A DNA stretch of 64,000 bases. Origin: Streptomyces caniferus. Lineage in GTDB: Bacteria; Actinomycetota; Actinomycetes; Streptomycetales; Streptomycetaceae. Positions 16,935 to 26,519 of this stretch are shown piece after piece. A model generated the notes under the pieces. It was not told where the DNA came from and searched no databases. It saw only the letters and a list, made by a program, of their open reading frames with translations. Position 1 is the first letter of the stretch; each line of letters begins with the position of its first letter. The stretch lies in contig NZ_BLIN01000005.1 of NCBI RefSeq assembly GCF_009811555.1, positions 248,001-312,000 on the forward strand. The letters run 5' to 3'. Position numbers and translations under genes: made by a program.

Positions 16935-18353
16935 CTATCCGCCCGCGCCCGGCACCGCCACGGCCTGCTCCGCCCTGCGCTCCGCACGCGCACCCGCAAA
17001 GAGCCTCAAAGGTGCGTAGACCGCCACGGAAACGAGGAACGCGACGTAGTACGCGAGATCGGCACCGTGCAGCGCGGCCGCCACGGGGCCGACGAACAGG
17101 GTCGTGTCCATGAACGGCACGGCCGCCGCGAACGCGATGACGAACGCGAGGCAGGCGGGCCACCACGGCTGGGGGCGGACGAACTCGGCCTCGACGTCGA
17201 TCGGCGCGCCCCGGCGGGCCTTGGCGCGCTGCCTCGCGTCGACGAGCACGATGCCCACGAAACCGGGGATCCAGTAGCCCACGAACAGCAGCAGGTTCTG
17301 GAAGCGCGTGGTGGTGTCCGCGGCGTGCATCCAGAGCACCAGCAGAAAGCCGAGCACGGCCGCTGCCGCCGCGGCGAGCGGCCGGGGAACCCGGATGCCG
17401 GCCGTCTGGAGCGCCAGCGAGCCGCTGTAGTCGTTCATGGCGTTGCTGCACACCGCCGCCGCCGCGATGGCCAGCAGGCCGAAGGCGCCGAGGACTCCGC
17501 CGCCCAGCAGGCCGTGCACCCCCGCGGCGGTCTGGTCGGTGAACAGCTCGGCTCCCCACAGCCCCAGTGCCTGCACCCAGGCGAAGGAGAGCACCATGCC
17601 GAGCACGGAGTACCAGAACATCCGGGGCCGGGACGTCGTACGGGGCAGGTAGCGGCTGAAGTCCGAGGCGTAGGGGGCCCACGAGATGGCCAAGCTGAGC
17701 GCGATGGTGCTGGTCAGGACGAAGGCGCCGAGACGATCGGCGCCGTGCGCGGAACTCGATACGGGAAGCGGCACCCCGGACAGCAGCTTGACGCTCAGGA
17801 CCAGGAAGGCGGCGCCCAGCACGAAGGTCATGACCGTTTGGAGCTGATGGAGCGCCTCGTAGCCGAAGACGCCGACGGCCCCCTGGAGCAGCAGGACCAC
17901 CAGCGCGCCCAGCCAGAACGGCCAGCCGAGCAGTTGGGCCAGCGCCTCGCCGCCGAAGAGGCCGATGAGCGCGTCCCAGGCGACGGAGGAGAGCCACTGC
18001 ATGATGCCGGGTAGTGCCACACCGCGGCCGAAGGCCAGCCGCGACAGCGGCAGCTGGCCGGTCCCGGTCCGGCTGCCCCAGGTGCCGAGGTACGCGGCGG
18101 GCACCGCGCCGACGACCGTGCCGAGCACCATCGCCGCCAGGGCCGTCCAGAAGTCCAGCCCCAGCGAGACGCCCACCGTGCCGGAGAACACCCCGGTCAT
18201 GGTGAGGTTGGGGGCGAACCACACGGTGAAAAGGCGGGCAGGCTTTCCGTAGCGGTTGTTTTCGGGCACCGGCTCGATACCGTGCCGCTCGACCGCCAGG
18301 TCACCGGTCCGGGCAGGCATCCGCCCTCGGAAGGCGGATTCTTCGATGATCAT
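16935..18353 (-). CDS. NCS1-family purine/pyrimidine permease
   Basis: The 472-residue protein starts with the typical hydrophilic region (VPENNRYGKPARLFTVWFAP) followed by about twelve membrane spans, including GTWGSRTGTGQLPLSRLAFG and SWAPYASDFSRYLPRTTSRP, both diagnostic of nucleobase-cation symporter 1 proteins. These import cytosine, purines, allantoin or hydantoins with protons or sodium. ATG 18353 follows GGAGAG. No salvage or catabolic gene is adjacent, so the substrate is open. Confidence 0.92.
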   Translation of the reverse strand: MIIEESAFRGRMPARTGDLAVERHGIEPVPENNRYGKPARLFTVWFAPNLTMTGVFSGTVGVSLGLDFWTALAAMVLGTVVGAVPAAYLGTWGSRTGTGQLPLSRLAFGRGVALPGIMQWLSSVAWDALIGLFGGEALAQLLGWPFWLGALVVLLLQGAVGVFGYEALHQLQTVMTFVLGAAFLVLSVKLLSGVPLPVSSSAHGADRLGAFVLTSTIALSLAISWAPYASDFSRYLPRTTSRPRMFWYSVLGMVLSFAWVQALGLWGAELFTDQTAAGVHGLLGGGVLGAFGLLAIAAAAVCSNAMNDYSGSLALQTAGIRVPRPLAAAAAAVLGFLLVLWMHAADTTTRFQNLLLFVGYWIPGFVGIVLVDARQRAKARRGAPIDVEAEFVRPQPWWPACLAFVIAFAAAVPFMDTTLFVGPVAAALHGADLAYYVAFLVSVAVYAPLRLFAGARAERRAEQAVAVPGAGG

Positions 18354-18499
18354 GACTCTCCAGGCTCAACAGATGCGCCGCCCTACGGTAGGCCGGACGC
18401 CCGGCCCGCCCGTCACGGCCCCCTGGCACGGCGCCGCCGGCCGCTGCGGCGCGGAGGCAGGGGCCGTCCCAGGGGCCGCCGGGTTCAGGGCCCTCTCAT

Positions 18500-18535
18500 C
18501 CGGGAGGCCCGGGAGTCGTGAGCCCGGCCTCCCGG
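18500..18535 (-). terminator. Terminator of the Tat-secreted beta-helix gene
   Basis: Ten paired bases (CCGGGAGGCC with GGCCTCCCGG), a one-base bulge and three more pairs close a nine-base loop 37 bp beyond the stop codon at 18572. Confidence 0.7.
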
Positions 18536-18571
18536 GTCAGCCCGCGGAGAACACCGACCGGCGATCTCGGC

Positions 18572-20365
18572 TCACGGATACGACACCACCGTCGACGGCA
18601 CCGTCGAGGTACCCGACGTGGCCGCGCCGACGCCGTTGATCACGTGCTCGTACTGGCCCTTGCCGCCCAGGGAGGCCACGAGCAGATCGTGGAACTTCAC
18701 GCCCGGCTTGTCCGGCGCCTCGAATCCGTGGTCCTGGCGGATGGTGGGATCCACGTTGTAGAAGCAGTAGCTGCCCAGGCCCCACCCTTCGTGTGTGGTC
18801 ACCGCGTCCGCGATCTTGTACGCGGCGTACCCCTTGGTGCTGCCGTTCTGCACCGCGGCCTGATCGGGCGCGTCGTACGCCTTCTCGTTCTGGAAGAAGA
18901 CCGTGCGGCCGCGCTCGCCGCGCCACTCCACGTCGTACTTGTTGAAGTGCTCGACGAAGAGCCCGGTCGCCAGGACGTCGTCGCCGTTGACGCGGACCCC
19001 GTAGTCGGCTCGGTTGGTCTCCCAGCCCACCCCGTCCCCGTGGTCGGCACGCCAGACCCAGGTGTGATCGACGATGGTGTGGTTGCTGTTGATCACCATG
19101 CTGGTGGTCGCCTTGCCGGCGCCCGCCCCGCCGATCCGGATGAAGACGTCCTGGACCGTGGTCGGATGGTCGGCGTGGCTTGCGGAGGCGCCCTCGGGGC
19201 CGACCTCCAGCAGCGTGGCGGAGTTGACCGGGCCGGCGTCGATCAGGAAACCGGCGAGCCGCACTCCGTCGACGTCGGCGACCTTCAGGGCCGTCACCCC
19301 GTTGTCCGGAACGAGGGTCGCGTACCCCAGCCCCAGGACCACCGTGTGCGCGCGCCGCACCTCGATCGCCCGGTCGAGGTGGTAGATCCCGGGTGTGAGA
19401 AGCAAGTGGAGCCCCTGCGCCAGCGCGGCGTTGAGGGTCGCCGCGTCGACGCCGGGCTTGGCCACATAGAACTGGCCGAGCGGCAGGGATGAGCCGCGTG
19501 GTGTGCCGTTGCCCCAGGTGGTGCCGCGGGCGTGGGTGCGCTTCTCGGGCAGGAAGACCCGGTAGTCGGCCCCGTCGAGGTAGAGGAAGGGCTTCTCACG
19601 GGAGACCGGGGTGGTGTCGAGCGTGGTGTACGGCGGGTCGGGGAAGCTCTGCGCGGGAGCTCCCTCGACCCCGGAGAACACCATGTTCCACACGGCATTG
19701 TTCCAGCCGCCCACCGAACTGTCCCGGGTGTACCACTGCTGCTGGGAGTACGGGCCCACCGCGCCGTCGATCCGGCTGTCGGCGATGTAGCCGCCGCTGG
19801 CCCAGCCGTAGCCGTCGGGGGACAGATTGAGTCCGCCCCTGACGTGCATCCGCCGGAACGGTGCCGCCTGGGCCACCGCCCACCGGTTGGTGCCGTTGAC
19901 GGGACGGAGCGCGAGGTTCTCCGCCGAGCGCCAGAAGTTCTGCGTCGCATTGCCGTTGAACCAGCCCGCGTCGACGGTCACATCACCGTTGAAGGCGGTG
20001 TCGTCGGGCGACAGCCCCAGGCCGGCGATGGAGGTGTAGAAGCCGAGTTGGGCGTTCAGACCGTTGTAGGTGCCGGGCTTGAAGAGGAGTTGGTACCTCC
20101 CGCTTCCGAACTGGGCCGACTCCTGCCGGTGGAAGATCTCGTCGAGCCTGCCCTGGATATCGGGCGTGGCAGGGTCGAAGACCAGCACGTTGGGGCCGAG
20201 GTCGCCACCGCCCGGCAGCGCAGCGGCGGCAGGCGCCGCAAAGGCCCGGGAGGTGAGCGCCGGAAGGCCGGCCGCCGGGAGCACGGCTGCCATCGCGGCC
20301 AGGACTCCACGGCGTGAGAGCCTCGGCGTACGGGGCGCCGTGGCATCGGTGGGGGGTGTGGGCAT
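18572..20365 (-). CDS. Tat-exported right-handed beta-helix protein (pectate lyase/GH55-like)
   Basis: The 597-residue protein has a twin-arginine signal (LSRRGVLAAMAAVLPAAGLP) and then a beta-helix type sequence with repeated short strands, including LVFDPATPDIQGRLDEI near the start and HTIVDHTWVWRADHGDG later. Similar Streptomyces proteins are annotated loosely as adenylyl cyclases or F5/8-type proteins; the fold is closer to GH55 glucanases and pectate lyases. ATG 20365 follows AGGAGAG. A LacI-type box upstream suggests sugar control. Export is clear; the polysaccharide substrate is inferred. Confidence 0.82.
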   Translation of the reverse strand: MPTPPTDATAPRTPRLSRRGVLAAMAAVLPAAGLPALTSRAFAAPAAAALPGGGDLGPNVLVFDPATPDIQGRLDEIFHRQESAQFGSGRYQLLFKPGTYNGLNAQLGFYTSIAGLGLSPDDTAFNGDVTVDAGWFNGNATQNFWRSAENLALRPVNGTNRWAVAQAAPFRRMHVRGGLNLSPDGYGWASGGYIADSRIDGAVGPYSQQQWYTRDSSVGGWNNAVWNMVFSGVEGAPAQSFPDPPYTTLDTTPVSREKPFLYLDGADYRVFLPEKRTHARGTTWGNGTPRGSSLPLGQFYVAKPGVDAATLNAALAQGLHLLLTPGIYHLDRAIEVRRAHTVVLGLGYATLVPDNGVTALKVADVDGVRLAGFLIDAGPVNSATLLEVGPEGASASHADHPTTVQDVFIRIGGAGAGKATTSMVINSNHTIVDHTWVWRADHGDGVGWETNRADYGVRVNGDDVLATGLFVEHFNKYDVEWRGERGRTVFFQNEKAYDAPDQAAVQNGSTKGYAAYKIADAVTTHEGWGLGSYCFYNVDPTIRQDHGFEAPDKPGVKFHDLLVASLGGKGQYEHVINGVGAATSGTSTVPSTVVSYP

Positions 20366-20388
20366 AGCAGCTCTCCTGTTTCAGGAAG

Positions 20389-20448
20389 TGAACGAATGAT
20401 GTTCATGGGAGCGCTCTCTTGCCCGATGCATGTTCATCACATGTGAAC
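20389..20448. promoter_or_regulatory. CebR-like LacI operator flanked by mirror repeats
   Basis: TGGGAGCGCTCTCT at 20406-20419 matches 12 of 14 bases of the CebR box TGGGAGCGCTCCCA. On either side lie TGAAC-N7-GTTCA (20389-20405) and GTTCA-N7-TGAAC (20432-20448). The block sits 25-85 bp upstream of the beta-helix gene start, where a repressor of sugar genes would act. The rest of the region to 20711 shows nothing more. Confidence 0.55.
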
Positions 20449-20711
20449 GGCGCGTCAAGACTTCTGTCGGGAATCCGGAAACTTGGTACCGACCAATCCT
20501 CAACTCATCGTTGCAATAGTCGAGTTGCTACCATTTCTTCCCTTCCCCGACGCTCCCTCAGCCTGCTCCGCGTTCAGTAAATGTCGATGGGCGCGGGGCG
20601 ATCGCCGAGGGTGTAGTCGTCGCCCGCGGAGAGGGGCCCTCACCGTTTCGCCGGAAGCCGGGCCGGGCCGGAGCCACTGTCGCTCGATGGGCGGTGGACG
20701 ACGTCAGCCCC

Positions 20712-22547
20712 TCAGCCCAAGGCCCGGTCCAGGTTGAATGCGGCGCTGATGAGCCCGAGATGGGTGAAGGCTTGGGGGAAGTTGCCGATCTGCTCGCCGG
20801 TGTGGCCGATTTCCTCGGCGTACAGCCCGAGGTGATTGCCGTAGGTGAGCATCTTCTCGAAGGCGAGCCGGGCCTCGTCCACCCGGCCGGCACGGGACAG
20901 CGCCTCCACGTACCAGAACGAGCAGATCGAGAAGGTGCCCTCCTCGCCTCCCACCCCGTCCGGGCTGCGGCGGGGGTCGTAGCGGTAGACCAGGGAGTCG
21001 GACACCAGCTCCTCGCCCAGCGCGTCCAGGGTGGAGAGCCACTTCGGGTCGGTGGGAGAGATGAACTTGGCCAGCGGCATCATCAGGACGGACGCGTCGA
21101 GGACATCGTCGCCCTCGTGCTGGACGAAGGCCTTGCGCCTGTCGGACCAGCCGCTCTGCATGATCCGCCGGTAGATCGCATCGCGGGCATGCGCCCACCG
21201 GGGCATATCCGCCGGCAGGCCCCGATGCGTGGCGATCCGCATCGCCCGCTCGATCGCCACCCAGCACATCAGCTGCGAGTACAGGAAGCGCTGGGGTTTG
21301 CCGCGGGTCTCCCAGATGCCTTCGTCCGGCTGGTCCCAGTTGTCGCAGACCCAGTCGACCAGGGTGCCGACGGTGGCCCAGTGGTCGCTGGACAGCGGCT
21401 CCCCCCATTTGTCGTAGAGGTAGAGGGAGTCGATGAGGGCCCCGTAGATGTCCAGTTGGAGCTGGTTGACGGCATCGTTGCCGGCCCGGACCGGCGACGA
21501 GCCCAAGTGCCCCTCCAAGTGGCGGAGTTCTTCCTCGGGGAGTTCGCTGCGGCCGTCGATGCCGTACATGATCTGGAGCGGTCCGTCGGAACCGTTGTGA
21601 AGGCCGAGGTTCTCGGACAGGAAGTGCACAAAGGCCTTGGCCTCGTCGGTGAAGCCCAGTCTGAGCAGTGCATAGATACAGAACGCGGAATCCCTCACCC
21701 ACGCATAGCGGTAGTCCCAGTTGCGCTCGCCGCCGACCCGCTCGGGCAGGCTGGTGGTCGGGGCGGCCACGATGGCGCCGGTCGGAGCATAGGTGAGGAG
21801 CTTGAGGGTGAGCGCGGAGCGGTGCACCATCTCCCGCCAGCGCCCTCGGTAGCGCGAGTGCGACAGCCAGGTGCGCCAATACCGCACCGTGGCACCGAAC
21901 AGGTCTTCCGCCTCCGCCACCGGGCAGGCCCGCGGCTCCACCCCGTCGCCGATCCGGTCGAGCGCGAAAACCGCGGACTCCCCCTCGCCCAGCATGAACG
22001 AGGAGGTGGCGTCCGGGCCGTCGATCTCGACCGGAACGCTGGAGGTCAGCGCCAGGGAGAGATCCGGGGAGGCGAACACGGTCTGGCCCTGCCGCATACT
22101 CACCGTGTGCGTGCTGCGCCCGTAGTCGAAGCGGGGCGCCACGCGGACGGTGAACGGCAGCGCCCCGCGTACGCACAGCACCCGCCGGATCAGCCGGTGG
22201 CGGTCCGCCTCGCCCGAGTCGTCGACGATCGGCATGAAGTCCTGGACCTCGCCGACGCCGTGGTCCGCGAAGAACCGCGTGATCAGGATGTTGGTGTCGG
22301 GAAAGTAGAACTGCTTCGTCCGGGCGGGTACGTCCGGGGCCAGCTCGAAGGCTCCGCCACGGTCGGCGTCCAGGATCGCCGCGAAGACGCTGGGTGCGTC
22401 GAAACGTGTGCAGCAGTACCAGTCGATGGTGCCGTTGGTGCCGACGAGCGCGGCCGTACGCATGTCCCCGATCAGACCGTGCTCGGCGATGGGGGTGTAG
22501 CGGAGCGCGTCCGCTTTGCCGGGGCGGAGGCTCACAGCGGCGGTCAT
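20712..22547 (-). CDS. GH15-family trehalase/glucoamylase-like enzyme
   Basis: The 611-residue protein has the N-terminal beta-sandwich typical of these enzymes (PIAEHGLIGDMRTAALVGTN, IDWYCCTRFDAPSVFAAIL) and an alpha/alpha barrel with RNWDYRYAWVRDSAFCIYAL, and ends with EEIGHTGEQIGNFPQAFTHL, which holds the catalytic acid/base region. Actinobacterial relatives hydrolyse trehalose; others act on glucose polymers. There is no signal peptide, so it is cytoplasmic. ATG 22547 follows GGGGAGG. Confidence 0.88.
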   Translation of the reverse strand: MTAAVSLRPGKADALRYTPIAEHGLIGDMRTAALVGTNGTIDWYCCTRFDAPSVFAAILDADRGGAFELAPDVPARTKQFYFPDTNILITRFFADHGVGEVQDFMPIVDDSGEADRHRLIRRVLCVRGALPFTVRVAPRFDYGRSTHTVSMRQGQTVFASPDLSLALTSSVPVEIDGPDATSSFMLGEGESAVFALDRIGDGVEPRACPVAEAEDLFGATVRYWRTWLSHSRYRGRWREMVHRSALTLKLLTYAPTGAIVAAPTTSLPERVGGERNWDYRYAWVRDSAFCIYALLRLGFTDEAKAFVHFLSENLGLHNGSDGPLQIMYGIDGRSELPEEELRHLEGHLGSSPVRAGNDAVNQLQLDIYGALIDSLYLYDKWGEPLSSDHWATVGTLVDWVCDNWDQPDEGIWETRGKPQRFLYSQLMCWVAIERAMRIATHRGLPADMPRWAHARDAIYRRIMQSGWSDRRKAFVQHEGDDVLDASVLMMPLAKFISPTDPKWLSTLDALGEELVSDSLVYRYDPRRSPDGVGGEEGTFSICSFWYVEALSRAGRVDEARLAFEKMLTYGNHLGLYAEEIGHTGEQIGNFPQAFTHLGLISAAFNLDRALG

Positions 22548-22702
22548 ACGACCTCCCCGGGACGGGGCTGCGGGAGCAGTGGATTCAGGTTACCTCCGCG
22601 TGATCGTGGGCGGCGAGTTGCTTCCGTGCGGCTCGGGCGGGAGGAGGAGGGCGGCGACGAGCGGCGCGCGCCTGGAGGCGACCCCCGACTCATCACCGTG
22701 AG

Positions 22703-22852
22703 TTACCAGCGTTGACGGCGGGTCGCGTACGTGCGCTGAAACTGCCGCGCACAGGCGTCCACGGCCACGCGGTCGGCGGCGCCACGGGCGGCGCGGAAGG
22801 CCGGGGAGTCGACCGCGTCCCGTTGCCCGTAAGGGTGTGGGGTGTCCGACAC
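22703..22852 (-). CDS. Possible small protein, 49 aa
   Basis: A GTG-started frame (VSDTPHPYGQRDAVDSPAFR to RTYATRRQRW) shows about 84 percent G or C at third positions, which looks coding, and it lies alone between two divergent genes. It has no strong ribosome site and no family I recognise. The alternative is non-coding spacer. The remaining spacer, 22853-23122, shows nothing clear. Confidence 0.35.
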   Translation of the reverse strand: MSDTPHPYGQRDAVDSPAFRAARGAADRVAVDACARQFQRTYATRRQRW

Positions 22853-23122
22853 GGGGGTGCCCCTATGCCTTTGGCCAAGGGAGAACGAGGGTGCGTGCGG
22901 TCGGCGAGCCGGGCAGCATGGCGAGATGACCGACCTGCTGTGAGATGACGCGCGGTGCGCAGAAGGCTCCGTCGCAGCGCATCGCGAACAGGACGAAGGC
23001 CGGCGGCCCCATTGCGGAGCCACGAAGAAGGTGACGGGGGGAGGAGGGGACGGACGGGACTGCCGGATGCCGGCTATCTGCCATCCCCATCAACACCGGC
23101 TCAACTGCGCTAGGAAGAACGC

Positions 23123-23863
23123 ATGAGTCTCCTCCCTGCCTGCGGCCCCGAAGGCCCCATCCGCACCGCAACGGCCGCCCCGCAAGACGCGCCCCCGGCC
23201 GCCGTTCGCGCCGTGCTCTTCGACTTCTCCGGCACGCTGTTCCAGATCAAGACGTATGAGGACAGGATCCAGGACGCCCTGGGGCGGCCGGTGGACAACG
23301 CGACGATGGACCGTCTGCTGAGCGGGCTGGAAGCGGGACTCTCCGATCCCGAGGTCATCCGGGCCCAACAAGCCCGGGACGTCTCCTCGGAGGCCCACCG
23401 GCATGCCTTCACCACGTGGTACGCCTCGGTGCCCGAACTCGCTCCCTGCGCCGAGGCGCTCTACGCACAACTGCAGGCTCCCGAGCAGTGGCTGCCCTAT
23501 GCGGACGCCGCCGCCACCCTCGCCCGCCTCGCGCGCAGCGGGACGGCCCTGGGGGTGGTGAGCGATGTCGGCTGGGATCTGCGGGCCACCTTTGCCCACC
23601 ACGGCCTCGACCGGTACTTCTCGGCCTGGGTGCACTCCTACGAACACCGCACGGAGAAGCCCGACCCACTGCTGTTCCGGCACGCCTGCCGCGAGCTGGG
23701 CGCGGATCCGTCGGAGACGCTGATGGTGGGTGATCATCCCGCCAAGGACGGCGGTGCGGTCGGGGCGGGCCTGCGAGCGTATGTGCTCCCCGCGGGAGCC
23801 GCGCCCGGTTCGCAGCGCGGGCTGGACGCGGTGCTGCGACTGGCCGGGCTGCCCTCGGCCTGA
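23123..23863 (+). CDS. HAD-superfamily hydrolase-like protein with atypical motif I
   Basis: The 246-residue protein has a HAD fold: motif I AVLFDFSGTLF (about 30-40), motif II GVVSDVGWD, the Lys in EKPDPLLF and motif IV LMVGDHPAKDGG. The second Asp of motif I (DxD) is Ser, so the usual acid/base of phosphatases is missing; members with this change may be non-phosphatase or have another activity. ATG 23123 follows AGGAAGA. It stands alone on the plus strand. Confidence 0.85.
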   Translation: MSLLPACGPEGPIRTATAAPQDAPPAAVRAVLFDFSGTLFQIKTYEDRIQDALGRPVDNATMDRLLSGLEAGLSDPEVIRAQQARDVSSEAHRHAFTTWYASVPELAPCAEALYAQLQAPEQWLPYADAAATLARLARSGTALGVVSDVGWDLRATFAHHGLDRYFSAWVHSYEHRTEKPDPLLFRHACRELGADPSETLMVGDHPAKDGGAVGAGLRAYVLPAGAAPGSQRGLDAVLRLAGLPSA

Positions 23864-24064
23864 ACACGTGGTGGAGGCCGGTGCATTGACGGCGCCCCAC
23901 ATCTGCGGGGCGCACCACCGGCCACCCGGGCGCGGCACCTCCCACCCACCAGTAGGAATTACGGCCCGGCCTCTCGCCCTGGACCTGCCCGCCGTAGGAC
24001 GATGGCACGCCCGCCTCGTATGCGCCCCCGTCCCGTACGCCGTGCCCTGGGGAGGACCCGGATC

Positions 24065-25039
24065 ATGAGCAGACCGATTGCTGCACGCGGCCGCTTCACC
24101 CTCCTGCTCACCACCCTGTTTCTCGGACTGTCGCTCGCTCTCCCGCCCGGATCCCTCGCCCTCGCACTCACGGCGGACAGCCCGGACGGGCCCGGGCACC
24201 TTGCCACGCCGGGGGCCACCTACTGGACCCCGCAGCGGATGAGGGCAGCGAAACCGGCCGTCGTCACCAGGAGTTCGGAAGCGCGGCGTCCGGCGGCGGG
24301 CACCACTCCGCCGAGCCACCCCTTCGACGGCCTCCCTCAGGTGGGGACCTTCTTCTGGACGGACGGCAGCAACACCGGCCGGTTCTGCGGCGGCACGGTC
24401 GTCCGCAGCCCGCATCACGACCTCGTGGTCAGCGCCGCACACTGTCTGCGCTCCCCCGACCCGAAGCGGCACCTGTCGTTCGTGCCGCAGTACCACGACG
24501 GGCTGAAGCCACACGGGATCTACCCCGTCGACCGCATCTACCTCGACCAGCGGTACTACGACCTCGGTACGGACGCGGGGGCACGCTGGGACTACGCGGT
24601 GGTGCGGCTCGGGGCGAGGGAGGACGGGGCCGAGGTGGAGGACGTGACGGGCGGCTTCGAGCTGCTCCCGTACCCGGGCTACGACCACCGGAAGGTACGG
24701 CTCATCGGCTACCCCGGCAACAGCGACACCGCCCACCCCAAGCCCCTGGACTGCACCTCGTCCACGCATCGCTACACCAGTACCGACCCGGCCGCCCCCG
24801 GCGACTTCCTGGAAATTGCCTGCGCGGGCTATATCGGCGGCACCTCCGGTGGTCCTTTCCTGGTACGGGACTTCACCGGTTACGCCCTGATCGGTGTCAT
24901 CGGCGGCTATCACACAGGGGGCGACTTCCCGGACGTCTCCTACAGCTCATACTTCACGACCGACATGCTCGCGCTCTATCTGCACGCCGTCCGCGGCGAT
25001 ACACCTGCCACACCGCGCCCGGCTCCGCCGTCGAAGTGA
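24065..25039 (+). CDS. Secreted trypsin-like serine protease
   Basis: The 324-residue protein has an N-terminal signal peptide (FTLLLTTLFLGLSLALPPGS), a 45-residue linker, then a chymotrypsin-fold domain with the triad His126 (VVSAAHCLRS), Asp176 (ARWDYAVVRL) and Ser261 (GYIGGTSGGPF). ATG 24065 is chosen because GGAGGA precedes it; an ORF from 24002 would add 21 residues before the signal. It probably acts in the medium or cell wall. Confidence 0.9.
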   Translation: MSRPIAARGRFTLLLTTLFLGLSLALPPGSLALALTADSPDGPGHLATPGATYWTPQRMRAAKPAVVTRSSEARRPAAGTTPPSHPFDGLPQVGTFFWTDGSNTGRFCGGTVVRSPHHDLVVSAAHCLRSPDPKRHLSFVPQYHDGLKPHGIYPVDRIYLDQRYYDLGTDAGARWDYAVVRLGAREDGAEVEDVTGGFELLPYPGYDHRKVRLIGYPGNSDTAHPKPLDCTSSTHRYTSTDPAAPGDFLEIACAGYIGGTSGGPFLVRDFTGYALIGVIGGYHTGGDFPDVSYSSYFTTDMLALYLHAVRGDTPATPRPAPPSK

Positions 25040-25187
25040 GTCGCCCTTTCCCCTTCCGCCTTCCGTCCTCCTTCTCCCGCGCCATCGCTGATCGACATAT
25101 CCGGGCATTGCCTTGGGTCCTGTTAATGTCAGCGATGCCTAATGGCTGGTCTCCCACCAGACCCGCAGTGGAAGGTGACGCCCGTTG

Positions 25188-25682
25188 GTGCCGTCGTTTC
25201 TCTTGTCCGTACTGAATCGCCTCTTCGGCAATGAATCGTGGCGCCGGCTTCACGCACAAGCGGCGTTCTGGGTCACCCTGGTCATGACCGCGGTGCTTCT
25301 CGGAGGTGCCGCGCTGGTCGTGGTCGCCGAATCCGGTGCGCCGCACGCCAATATCACGTCCTACCCGAGGGCTTTGTGGTGGTCGATCGAGACGGCCACC
25401 ACAGTGGGTTACGGGGATTTCTATCCGGTCACGCTATGGGGCCGCATCATCGCTTCGTTTCTGATGCTCAGCGCCATTACGGCGTTCGGGGTCATCACGG
25501 CAGCCCTCGCCACCTGGTTCGTCGGCCGCGCGGAGCAGGACGTGATCCGCATGGGCAAGGCGGTGGGGAGCCATGCGCGCGAGGACGCGGAGGCCCTTCG
25601 TTCGGAGCTGCACACGCTGCACGAGCGCTTCGACCACGTGGAGAATCTGATCAGGGACAAGGGTTCGCACTCCCCCTCTTGA
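25188..25682 (+). CDS. Two-span potassium channel protein
   Basis: The 164-residue protein has two membrane helices around a pore loop with the selectivity filter TVGYGD (72-77) in SIETATTVGYGDFYPVTLWG, followed by a cytoplasmic coiled coil (DAEALRSELHTLHERFDHVE). This is the KcsA-like layout and should form a tetrameric potassium channel. The start may be GTG 25188 or TTG 25185; GGAAGGTG precedes both. Confidence 0.9.
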   Translation: MPSFLLSVLNRLFGNESWRRLHAQAAFWVTLVMTAVLLGGAALVVVAESGAPHANITSYPRALWWSIETATTVGYGDFYPVTLWGRIIASFLMLSAITAFGVITAALATWFVGRAEQDVIRMGKAVGSHAREDAEALRSELHTLHERFDHVENLIRDKGSHSPS

Positions 25683-25787
25683 CCGAGGGTGGCGGCTCTT
25701 GGCCTTGGAGGGTTGCGACCGTCGGCACAGCGCGATAGGGCCCGCGGCCAAGGAAGTGCCGTTCCTCGCCCGTCTAAGCTGGTGGCC

Positions 25788-26141
25788 GTGATCGATGCCG
25801 CTGACGTCCGCCGTATTGCCCTTTCCCTGCCCGAGACGGTGGAGAAGGTGGCCTGGGACATGCCCACCTTCCGGGTCGCCGGAAAGATGTTCATCACGAT
25901 CCCCGACGACGAGACGTCGTTCGCCGTGCGATGCCCGATTCATGAGCGGCAAGAGCTGATTGCCGCGGAACCGGCGAAGTTCTGGGTGCCGCCGCACGAG
26001 GCCGGCTCCCATTGGGTGCGAGTGCGGCTGGCCGAGCTGGAGGACATGGACGAGCTGCGGGACATCCTCGTGGACTCGTGGAAACAGGCAGCTCCCCCGC
26101 GGCTCGTGGATGCGTTTCCCGGGCGGAGCGAGACGGAATGA
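25788..26141 (+). CDS. MmcQ/YjbR-family protein
   Basis: The 117-residue protein has the MmcQ/YjbR pattern: IALSLPETVEKVAWDMPTFR, AGKMFITIPDDETSFAVRC and the C-terminal WVRVRLAELEDMDELRDIL. The fold binds DNA in some members but no function is settled. GTG 25788 is seven bases after a -10-like TAAGCT, so the mRNA may be leaderless; GTG 25782 is also in frame. Confidence 0.82.
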   Translation: MIDAADVRRIALSLPETVEKVAWDMPTFRVAGKMFITIPDDETSFAVRCPIHERQELIAAEPAKFWVPPHEAGSHWVRVRLAELEDMDELRDILVDSWKQAAPPRLVDAFPGRSETE

Positions 26142-26360
26142 CACCGGACTGCCCGGAATGAGACGGAACACTATGCGTGATGTCCGTCCCCGGCGGAATC
26201 ACTCGCCACGGTCCCGTCGAGGGACGCCGATCCGGAAAGAACAGCTCGGAGTCCTTACGCGTACAGCGGCTTTCCGTATCCCGACGGGCTGTCGCCGAGC
26301 CATCGCTGCCGGCTCCTGAGAAACGGGCCGTCAGCGAAGGCCGTCAGCGAAGGCTACATC

Positions 26361-26519
26361 TCAATGCCGGCGGCGCAGGTCGCTCCAGTCCAGCGCCTGG
26401 GACGCCGTCTGCTGGGAACGCTCGGCGGCCTCGCGGGCTTGGGCGAGGATGTCTCCGTGCTCCTCGACGAGCTCTTCATAGATGGGGGTGGGGCTGGCGG
26501 TGTGCGTGGAGGTACTCAT
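26361..26519 (-). CDS. Small hypothetical protein, 52 aa
   Basis: The product MSTSTHTASPTPIYEELVEE continues as a charged helix and ends ALDWSDLRRRH. Its codon use is good, and it resembles small Streptomyces proteins with the ending TPIYEELV...ALDWS, though I cannot name a family. The ATG at 26519 lacks a strong ribosome site. Confidence 0.5.
   Translation of the reverse strand: MSTSTHTASPTPIYEELVEEHGDILAQAREAAERSQQTASQALDWSDLRRRH

Noticed and set aside
15531..18014. 827-codon open frame on the plus strand opposite the CPBP and NCS1 genes
   Set aside because: It is antisense to two well-supported membrane protein genes, is rich in Arg, Gly, Gln and His, and has no homology; this is the usual shadow in GC-rich DNA.
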